DNA of 64,000 nt from Chondrus crispus (Eukaryota > Rhodophyta > Florideophyceae > Gigartinales > Gigartinaceae), in contig NW_005179080.1 of assembly GCF_000350225.1 (NCBI RefSeq), forward strand, positions 62,001 through 126,000. The letters run 5' to 3'. Numbering within the stretch: position 1 is the first letter of the stretch; each line of letters opens with the position of its first letter. Positions 56,041 to 64,000 of this stretch are shown here, one piece after another. Below the pieces are notes generated by a model. It did no database searches. It had not been told where the DNA came from and worked only from the letters and a program-made list of their open reading frames with translations. The translations under genes were made by a program, and so were the position numbers.

Positions 56041-56380
56041 TCTGCCGTGTTCTGTTTCTCGTCTGCTCTCGGAATGGCTCGAAATAGGCTCGCTTTGCCC
56101 GACGAAGCCCCTCGCTCGCCGCAACGACACCTGCCCTTTCCGCTAAAGCCTGCACCCCCCCAAGTAACTTCGCAACATCGGACAGTGGCGGTAGTTTCTC
56201 ATTGAGAATTCGTACAGAATTCTTACGGATCTTTTGAATTGTTCGCGGATTGCATCCGAAACGAGTTGCTGCATCACTCACAGTGAACCCATTACAGAGC
56301 TGGTGAATAATATCTGCTTTTTCGGAGAGAGTCAATCTTTTGGGCATGCTTTTGACAGCGGGTGCGGAGTTCAACGTCAT
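56041..56380 (-). pseudogene. HTH (pogo/psq-like) ORF, 5' part, disrupted by C3
   Basis: The ATG at 56,380 opens MTLNSAPAVKSMPKRL, then a helix-turn-helix like the N-terminus of pogo/CENP-B-type proteins: LTLSEKADIIHQLCNGFTVS, DAATRFGCNPRTIQKIRKN. A short C-terminal helix-rich tail follows. C3 inserted near the end; joining across one TCTGC copy to 47,893-47,868 gives an uninterrupted 121-codon frame. The product would be a stand-alone DNA-binding domain. It is either a relic of a pogo-type transposase (whose DDE part is absent) or a small host regulator. The exact frame restoration shows it was open when C3 arrived. Confidence 0.7.
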
Positions 56381-56389
56381 TGCGCGCAA

Positions 56390-57785
56390 TGTGGACGGCT
56401 GCGGGGCGGGATGAAGAAGAGATTATACTCGTGCTCTTGGAGCATGAACAATTTAAGGGGGGACAGTGGCGCCCGCGCCGGTCTGAATAGGTACATGTGT
56501 ACACGTCTGAAAAGCCGTGACATCGTCAAAAAAGCGAACTATTGGCGTAACGAACTATTCAAATGCGAACTATTGAGGAGCGCCCCCCTGTATGGAGAAT
56601 GTGCAAGTCAAGAAAACATGATTCGAAAAGTGTCCTCATGGGAAAGCAACGGTCTGATCTCAGACCGTTAAATACTGTGATCAGTGTCTCTCAAGAGACA
56701 CTGATCACAGTATTTAACGTAGAAACACAAAGTAGTATGGATTCAAAATTGATTTAGTCCGGTGTAGATGTGTGGAGAAGCTTCGTGTGTGGAAATTATC
56801 AGCTGAAAGTGACGGTTACTGTCCGCCAAGTGCATCCGAATCGTTGAAAAAGGTGCATTAAATATGGACAGAATTTAATTGACCTCATCTGTCAACCTAC
56901 AGTGCCTCTCTCAACGACTCTACTGATAATGCAATAACTCGTATTTATCAGCAAAGGAATCGCAAAGAAGAGAGTAAAACGAGAGGATGAAACGCGCGGG
57001 AGTAGTAGTATAAATAGTCGGAAGCCCGGGCAGAATAGCTGCTTGGGGAAAGCAAAAAGGACGAAACCAGCACAGTAAATTGACGCGAACATTCTCGCCC
57101 GGTCCTGTCCGTTAAAACTTACTGTTTTTTCTACTTTTGCGACAGTGTAGACTTTACGCTCAACTGGTTTCTTCCACAAGAAAAACGACAACCTCAGCCT
57201 TTCAAGTTCAAGATTTTTTTGTCTTTTCGAGAGTGGTCTTCTTATCTCTTTTTTGATATTAACACACTACGTTTTATCAAAAAAGATGTAAATCCGCCTT
57301 TCTCTTTAGGATAACTCTCATCGGAAATAATAAAAAGAGTAAGGTCTTTGTTTTTCCGCTGCCTCTAAAATAAGAACCTAGTTGCCGAACTAATTTCTAT
57401 TCTAGTGGTATTCAAACCGAATTCAGACAAGGACCTTGGGGCACCGCAAGCCCCTGAAGAGCAGTCAGAATAAATCTCTCAGCCACGCGCACGGCCTCGA
57501 CCATGCACGCCAGTGGTAAACTGAGAAAGCGACGGGGAGGACTCCATCGCCGTTTTGGACCTCGTCGAAGAAGAGGCTACCCCGGCGGACCAACCCCGCT
57601 CGGAAGAAAAGATTTACGAGAAGACAACACGTGTACAGAATCTACACGCAAATAGTTCTGGACACGTGGACAGCGCGTCACGGGTTCTTCACCGAATTAA
57701 GGCCCGGACTACAGTACCAAAAAGTAATTTGCCGGTTCTACCGGAAGGCGTGAACAGGACACTACATCGTGTGGACACCTCATGA
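56390..57785. other. No supported gene apart from double hairpin 4
   Basis: AT-rich for the most part. A frame running through 57,555-57,785 is in phase with the downstream zinc-finger exon but is separated from it by TGA; it may be leader or intron. Confidence 0.45.
56648..56719. repeat. Double hairpin 4
   Basis: Hairpin a: 56,648-56,669, 10-bp perfect arms, 2-nt loop. Hairpin b: 56,666-56,719, 26-bp perfect arms, 2-nt loop. They overlap by 4 bp. Confidence 0.97.
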
Positions 57786-58055
57786 ATCGGGAAAAAGCCT
57801 GCTCCTGCGCCCCTGCTCACGTGCCAGGTGTGCCAAGTCACGTTGACTGGCAGGCATCAGCTCCGCCAACACAGGGGTGGGAAGAAGCACCGCGCACGCG
57901 AGGCTCGCCATCAGCGCGAGGCCGAGGACTTCTACTGTGACATTTGTGCGCGTTTCTTTCCCTCCGCGCACGACCTCGACAACCACCTCATCGGCTCTAT
58001 TCACCGCCGCCGCGCCCAATTCTTGCGCGAACGCCAACTCACACGCCAAATTTAG
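57786..58055 (+). CDS. Two U1/JAZ-type C2H2 zinc fingers (probable exon)
   Basis: An open frame of about 89 codons without ATG ends at TAG 58,053-58,055. It encodes two fingers with identical C-x2-C-x12-H-x5-H spacing: CQVCQVTLTGRHQLRQH..H, and CDICARFFPSAHDLDNH..H, joined by a basic linker (KKHRAREARHQREAEDF). This spacing is typical of matrin/U1C/JAZ-type fingers, many of which bind double-stranded RNA or RNA-protein complexes. The missing start points to an upstream exon. It is GC-rich, unlike its surroundings, and not part of any element I can define. It is the best host-gene candidate in the window. Confidence 0.7.
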   Translation: MGKKPAPAPLLTCQVCQVTLTGRHQLRQHRGGKKHRAREARHQREAEDFYCDICARFFPSAHDLDNHLIGSIHRRRAQFLRERQLTRQI

Positions 58056-58456
58056 AAAAGTAGCAAAAACAATTGTTTGGAATCTTTTTCAAATTTATCA
58101 TTCTCTAATTCGAAACAATTTTTTGAACATTTCAGAAGCTATTTTGCCACTATCAAGAGACCAATTTCAATTGTTTGCATCTTTCCAAAATTAGTACACA
58201 ACACATATTACACAGTTGACACAAACCCAATTGCGATACGAGTGACACACTTCACTAGGTGTGAAAGTTGCACACGTGTGTACTATTGTACTACTTGTAA
58301 ACTCTGGACACCCGTACAGGTATTCAGCGTGAAAATAGTGTGAGCTATAAATGGGAAAATTTTAAGCATAATACTAAGGTGGCAGAGCGACTTTCGTATC
58401 CAAGACTGAAGTAACTTTTCTAAATATTTTTCAAAGACTGTAACGCGCCTAGAAAA
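58056..58456 (+). other. AT-rich leader or LTR region of C4
   Basis: Contains CACACGTGTG (about 58,272) and a TATA-like GCTATAAATG (about 58,344), so it may include the C4 LTR and leader, but LTR borders cannot be set because the 3' copy is missing. Confidence 0.35.
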
Positions 58457-60041
58457 ATGGCGAGCGTTGTTGATCAGTCTGCTCTATCAAGCGTTACCAA
58501 GTAACTTAAATCGTATACACCACCATCTTCAATTCATCATGATATTATATCAGTTCTTACGCTACACACTACTCGCGAAAGATCCGATAATAATCTGGAC
58601 ACAGAACTGGTAGAAAGATTACGTGAAGACCTCCCTGTTGAAACTCTATACTCCTTAGAAGTACTGAAGGGCATCACGTTCGTTTTCAGAATCATCCGTG
58701 ACTTCTTACGTGCAGAAGGTGTAGAGAATATCAGACATCCCGCAACTGACCGCATCTCATGGGGATTAGTAAAAATGTTATACTCAGACTCGGACGACAT
58801 CGATTTTGCTTACAAAAGGCTTGTTCAACACAAGAAAAGTAGCGGAGCATGTATGCCTACTAACAAGGAAATTGAACGTCAAGCCGGCCCACCAGTACAA
58901 GGTTATCCCCCTGTGAGACGTGACTCCGAAGCAAGAGCCGCTCACAACATGGCATTGCGATTCAAGAATCAGGATAAATTCACCGAAAAACTGGGTGAGG
59001 ACCTCACCGAACACATCAATAACTACATTGATGCCGCCCAGGACTACAACCTTGACCAAACCAACAAACTTGCCTTTTTCCACAACATATTCGATGGAGA
59101 AGCTAAGCGATTCTATCGAGAGAAGGTGAGGGACAGGTGTGGAAATTTTGGTCAGGCATGCCAAGTTATGCGAGACGAGTACAACAGCATAACTCGGCAG
59201 AACAGAATCAGGAAGTACCTCCAGAGCCTGAGAATTCAATCTTTGATGCATGCCAAGAAGCTCAACACCGCAGAAGCTTTGGAAGAGTTACGTGAGATCA
59301 TCACACGTTTTGCTCCTCAAGGACCACGGACTCACCGTTCCGAGGAAGACAAGGTGGAATACCTTTACAAGGCTGTCGTTGGTGCCCCGCGGGCCAAGTC
59401 AGCCCTTGCGAACTCGCAGTCCACATCTAATCCTTGGGACTTCCAACATCTGTATACGGCACTCGACGCCGCCTGGCTTCAAGACCAGGAAGAGCAAGAA
59501 GGTACAAAGGAAGATATGAACATCGGTCAATCTTCCCTACATAAAGAGATAAAATATTCATCCAAATATACTCCTGATATTTACTACGAAGGTCAGAAAT
59601 ATTACGGACGACCGAAGAAACCAGGATCACGCTCATCTGCTCCATTCAGGCCCCCTCAAGACAGCACGAAAGCTGGTCAAAATGGGTTAGACCGTTATGG
59701 CAACCCCAGGCTATGCAACAATTGTCAGGATCCCAATCATTTCATCAAGGACTGCCCCAAACCTGGCAACGTGATGCGAAATATCTCATTGCAAGTCAGG
59801 AGATATCCGAAGAGAAGCCATCAAATCCTCTTCGAACTCTGTCAACAAGGAAGATGCTTTGTTCTCCACAGACGAAGAAGACCCTTCTGCTACCCTTACA
59901 GGGAACAACTTCAAGCAGGAGGACACTACCTCATCTGAGGATGAGATGCATGAACATCCAGATAAAAGAGGACAGGTATTCTACGTTACTGGTTCTGAGA
60001 ATCGGGGCATTGCATCAGTCCTTGATCCAGAGAATTTTTGA
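58457..60041 (+). pseudogene. gag: C4 gag
   Basis: An ATG at about 58,457 (MASVVDQSALSSVTK) is followed by an in-frame TAA, then a long open stretch: LREDLPVETLYSLEVLKGI, MLYSDSDDIDFAYKRL, MALRFKNQDKFTEKLGEDL, and the CCHC knuckle CNNCQDPNHFIKDC (about 59,714-59,755). After a shift near 59,850 the acidic tail SEDEMHEHPDKRGQVFYVTG runs to 60,041. It matches C3 Gag domain by domain, including the region after ALRF/AMRF. The copy is mildly degraded. Confidence 0.85.
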
Positions 60042-62400
60042 GGAGAGGCAGTCTACTTTACCGTCGTAGTTTGAAGTCGAAAGAAAATAAATCACGCCAC
60101 GAGACTGCCCTCAAGAAAAAACGGTCCCGGTACAAAATCTCGCGTAGGTCAAGAACAGCCCATGACATACAAAGAAACCGGCGTCTCAGAAAATCCTCCA
60201 GCGATGCAATGCCCAATTCTGTGTTAAACTCTCGTCGAGGTCTTTCACAGATGACAATCAATTTAGATGAACGCAGAAAAGACTGGCAGGGAGCTTGCAT
60301 CGACACTGGATCACAACGAACTGTTATCGGACTACTCCAAGCCAAAGAATACTGCAGATTTGTTGGATGTAAGTTCAAACTAAAAGCGAACTTCAACCAG
60401 TACAGATTTGGTGTTGATGTACAGAAGTCAATTGGATCAATCTTAATTCGATTAACGTTTCTCAAGGACGGATTCGTTCCAATTGAGGTTGACGTAGTTC
60501 GAGGGAATGTAGCTTTTCTTTTGGGATTGGACTTGCTCGATAAACTTCAACTATACCTGGATACGACAAGAAATGTACTAATCAGCTCTCCGGGAAACAT
60601 TTCTGTCCCAGTGGTGAGGAAGTTTGGAAATGTCTACCTAGAATGGAAACGGGAAGAGGCAGTGGTAATCTCAAAGAGGGAACTGGTCAAGCTTCATAGA
60701 AGTTTTCGACACCCAACGGACACGAAACTTCTGAATCTCATCAAAAAAGCTCGGCCGCACGAGGCCACCGGGGCCACCACAAAAGTCTTGAAAGAGATTT
60801 CTAAGTCATGCAATACCTGTAGAAGGCTTGGATCACAACCAACTAGATTCAAGACCGCGATACGCACACTACAAGAAGTTAGGTTCGGTGAAGAAATATC
60901 ATTGGATCTGATGTTTATTGAAGGAAAAGCAATTCTGCATATTGTCGACACTGCAACTCGTTTCAGCTCCGCCATATTTTTAGACTCTCCGGTCACAATT
61001 ACGGACAATCAGTCAACGGAATATGGCTTACTTTCCTTGAAGCGTGGTGCACTCTCTATACAGGATTCCCTAACCGCGTCAGAACTGATGCGGGATCCGT
61101 TTTCACTTAGCCTAGGTGGAAGGAAATGGCCGAAAGCGATGAGATAGAACTTCGAATTTCAGGAGTTGAAGCTCACAACTCATTAGGCATTGGAGAAAGA
61201 CTACATGCACCCCTCCGAAGAATATATCGAAAGATAATATTCGACTTTCCTCAAATTGACCGCAACATTGCGTTGAAACTGTCAACCAAAGCCATGAACG
61301 ATACCAACGGAGATAACGGACTGGTTCCCTCACTAGTCGTATTCGGGATAATACCAAGATTCCCAATTATTAGCTCAGATATACCCGCTCAGAAAGAAAG
61401 AATGCTTGCACTTTCAAAGGCACAAATGGAATGAATGCTGTAGTAGCAGAGAGGCGCATTCTTGCTGCTCTTACCAGAAGCATCCCAACCGCAACTGACT
61501 TCGTATTTGGAATAGGTCAAGAAGTTCTTGTGCATCAAGAAAGAAGTAAAGAATGGATTGGACCTGCTACCATCACAGGTATAAGGGACAAAATAGTTGA
61601 TGTCAACAGCAACGACGGGCAATGGCATAAGACCATGAACATGCAACAAGTTAAGCCTTATGTTCGAGAATGCTCTGAACCAACAGACACGCTTTCTCGG
61701 GACGAGTTCCTGACTACGATGCTGGAGCCGTTTAAGTCAGTAAACAGACCCAAGCCCTCCATTTTTGATGTAGAACTCACTGAAGTGATCAAACCTGGTG
61801 ACCCCAGATCGACAGATGAAAGATTCAGAGCCGCAAAGAAAAAGGAGCTGAAAGATTGATTGAAAAAGGAACTTGGAAACTTGTCTGCAAGTCAGAAGTG
61901 CCTAAGAACGCAAATATTCTCGATGGTAGATTTGTACAAGCAATAAAGGATGAAAAGACTAACGAAGAAGTATGGAAAGCCTGATTTGTAGTTCAAGGAT
62001 ATACGGATAAACTCAAAACATCCCTCGTGCACGATACGGCCACACCAAGGCAACATTCCACTCGCGTTTTGATAGGACTGGCAGCAATATGTGGGTTCCG
62101 ACTGTTCTCAACAGATGTAACACAAGCATACCTGCAAAGAGCGGAAAAATTAATGAGAGAAGTTTACATCAAACCGACTGGAGAATTTGAACAAAATCAG
62201 GACAAGCTCTTGAAACTGATTAAACCATTATACGGTCTTGCAGATAGCGGTGACTATTGGGGCCGTACCATCAGTAATCACTTAAACAAAACTTGAACAT
62301 GACCGGAACAACAGGAGATAGGGCATTTTTCTTCAAATGCATCCGAGGAAAGCTTGATGGCATCACTCGCTTGGTAGGCTCAGTAACCTTCACCTCTTCG
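60042..62400 (+). pseudogene. pol: C4 pol: protease, integrase, partial RT
   Basis: The 60,038-61,147 frame holds protease WQGACIDTGSQRTVIGL, then VAFLLGLDLLDKLQLYLD, the integrase zinc start LVKLHRSFRHPTDTKLLNLI with SCNTCRR, and core ISLDLMFIEGKAILHIVD (D). A second Asp appears in another frame near 61,080 (RTDAGSVF). 61,126-61,434 has NSLGIGERLHAPLRRIY (E) and KAMNDTNGDNGLVPSLVVFG. Next come an integrase C-terminus (EVLVHQERSKEWIGPATITG) and RT start (KGTWKLVCKSEV). 62,027-62,296 continues RT ([33 protein letters not shown]). It is cut at about 62,400; YVDD and RNase H are missing. Confidence 0.87.
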
Positions 62401-62404
62401 AAAG

Positions 62405-63217
62405 CCTACATACGTACACACACAGGCCAATGCGTAGGAACAGCCCGATGGAACCCCCGCCTGCAGTCGTATGCCTGGACCCCGCCCTCCAACCGGTCCG
62501 CGTCCACCCTCACAAGAGGAGCTCGTACCAAACCAAACTCCAAATCCCCCACCCCAAAACACCGCCCCGCTACCAAACCTAACAGCCATCCTCCTCGAAA
62601 CCCACAAGCATCGACACCTTCCCTCCCTCGACCATCTACCAGGCCTCCAGCCACCTCAACGCACACACCCCCACCCCGCCTCATCCAACAATTCACCCCA
62701 ATGCGCTCACCATGGAAATGCCAACCCACCACATTGACCAAAACCTTCTACCATTGGCACCTCGCACTGAACCACGCCGCCCCCAGAGCCATCCAGTCAA
62801 TGGCCAGATCTGGCACCCTCCCACTCCTGCCCAAACCCCTACGCCAAACCCCTCCATATCGTGCAGCGCCCGCGCCCACGCCAAACAGAAACCCTCAGCG
62901 CACCCCTAACCACCCACAACCAATACCGCGTCGGAGCCTACATCAGCTCTGACACTTGCGGCCCCATCTCTCCAACCTCCAGCCAAGGGCACAGTCACAT
63001 CCTGACCTTTGTGGTTGCGGCCTCCAGACATCTCACTCTCTTCTTCCTCAAGCACCGCCGCGAAGTCTTCTCACACCTCGACACGTACATACGATCTCTC
63101 CACGCACAAGGATTTTCCCCCCACACTCTCCGCTCAGACAACGATCTCGAGTACACTTCCCGCCAATCTAAACACATATACGACCAGGCCGGGATTAGCC
63201 ATGTCACAACTACACCC
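62405..63217 (+). pseudogene. pol: C6: C/A-biased Ty1/copia integrase, left part
   Basis: A different copia family with very few G on the plus strand. 62,293-62,952 encodes a Pro/Thr-rich linker, then GAG-pre-integrase (FYHWHLALNHAAPRAIQSMA). After a shift the 62,861-63,217 frame has the integrase core: VGAYISSDTCGPISPTSSQG (first Asp) and HTLRSDNDLEYTSRQS (second Asp). The frame is then interrupted by solo LTR C inside the ...TTTP codons. Confidence 0.8.
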
Positions 63218-63900
63218 TGTCGTGCACTGAGGCCACGTGTGGCAGCCTCAGGCAGAGCACGCGTGTTCGGGACGCCGGGGAGTGGGAAACGGGAGACCAC
63301 CCGGTGATAACCCGCACCGGGGTCCGGGCGCGCGTGCGCGGTAGGTAGACAAAGGTAGGAACAGACGAACACAGAGCGAAGCGAGCGTTGTAAGGGGAGC
63401 GGAGTGGCAACGGACGCGCGTAGGGGGCGGTAGTATCCTCGGTAGCAGCGCGCGGTAGAAAGAAGTGGGGATTCAAGAGAATAGATGGGCTCGCGTGGTG
63501 TCGCACAGGGAGTGCGAGGACCGGCGCGAGGCTACTACCGAGAATCCAGAAACATGAGAAAGAACCCAAGGCTTCGTGCCTCTTTACTTAGGGTGGAGCG
63601 TCGACTATATGGTCGTCGACGCCGTAAAAATAATAGCTTAAAATACGGTAATAATACCGGCGTACCAGCTTATATGCTGTACTGTACGCAATACCCCTTG
63701 TACCGGGTTATGATACACGATTACACGTGCTGATCATACACGAATACACATGGTGATAATACACGTTTACACGTGGGTGATGAGCTGTCAGTACTTTGAC
63801 AGAGCTTACACCAGGCCGTGTCTGAGGGAGAAATACACGTGTACACGTGGGATAACTTGCGTGTGCCTCGATATTGAGGGAGGCATGTTAGTGCACTACA
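63218..63900 (-). mobile_element. Solo LTR C (relative of A/B) in C6
   Basis: 683 bp, plus-strand start TGTCGTGCACTGAGG and end GTGCACTACA. TSD CACCC (63,213-63,217 and 63,901-63,905). It contains CACGTG clusters at 63,724-63,850. Shares its terminal sequence with LTRs A and B. Confidence 0.95.
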
Positions 63901-64000
63901 CACCCCACCAACCACAAGAACACTCCCTCGCCGAACGCGTGAATCAAACCCTCCTCAACACTGCCGGAGCCTATTCAAATACAACATCATGCGTCACAGA
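63901..64000 (+). pseudogene. pol: C6 integrase, right part (runs off the window)
   Basis: Excising LTR C with one CACCC copy continues the integrase in frame: TPHQPQEHSLAERVNQTLL, containing the catalytic Glu (AERVNQ). It extends beyond the right edge. Confidence 0.85.

Noticed and set aside
51891-63905. TGCA as a 4-bp target duplication with CTGA...TCAG inverted ends for LTRs A, B and C
   Set aside because: All three copies share more terminal sequence beyond TGCA. Extending to TG...CA ends gives three different perfect 5-bp TSDs (GATCG, GTTCC, CACCC).

Overview
The window is eukaryotic, repeat-dominated nuclear DNA. Nearly everything recognisable is a transposable element: several Ty1/copia retrotransposons, one complete Ty3/gypsy chromovirus, solo LTRs of at least two GC-rich families, a Mutator-like (MULE) transposase and a DNA transposon with an unusual composite transposase. 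I see no operons, Shine-Dalgarno sites, CRISPR arrays, rRNA or tRNA. The copia Gag/Pol types and the mass of nested LTR elements would fit a red alga; an oomycete or fungus is possible. That assignment is a guess from family resemblance, not a result.

Layout. 1-1,556: ends of plus-strand copia elements. 1,552-25,240: a minus-strand copia (C1), split by a plus-strand copia (C2, 2,915-23,066), itself split by a complete Ty3/gypsy element (G1, 4,760-19,187). Target-site duplications (TSDs) and LTR divergence support this three-level nest: G1 LTRs differ at 3 of 662 positions, C2 LTRs at about 26 of 234 (both counted by eye). G1 carries gag, pol with a chromodomain, and a 5.7-kb extra 3' module holding a long antisense ORF. 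25,441-28,041: a copia integrase fragment cut by a remnant ending in a G1-like LTR. 28,042-35,030: mostly unassigned, with a decayed minus-strand gene at about 31.8-33.2 kb. 35,860-40,445: a DNA transposon with CAG...CTG ends and a TA duplication, carrying a piggyBac-like transposase with a YqaJ-like nuclease domain. 44,396-47,026: a MULE transposase. 47,899-56,040: a near-complete minus-strand copia (C3, 580-bp LTRs, TSD TCTGC) that split a 121-codon helix-turn-helix ORF and has itself received two solo LTRs. 57,786-58,055: two tandem U1/JAZ-type zinc fingers, the best candidate for a host exon. 58,457-62,400: a plus-strand copia (C4). 62,405-64,000: a C/A-biased copia integrase (C6) interrupted by another solo LTR.

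The strongest unexplained signals are: the antisense-ORF module of G1, flanked by a duplicated pol-end/polypurine block; the piggyBac-like plus YqaJ transposon with pogo-like ends and four palindromes near its ends; and four 'double hairpins', pairs of abutting, nearly perfect inverted repeats with 0-10 nt loops, at 24.9, 46.1, 50.0 and 56.7 kb.
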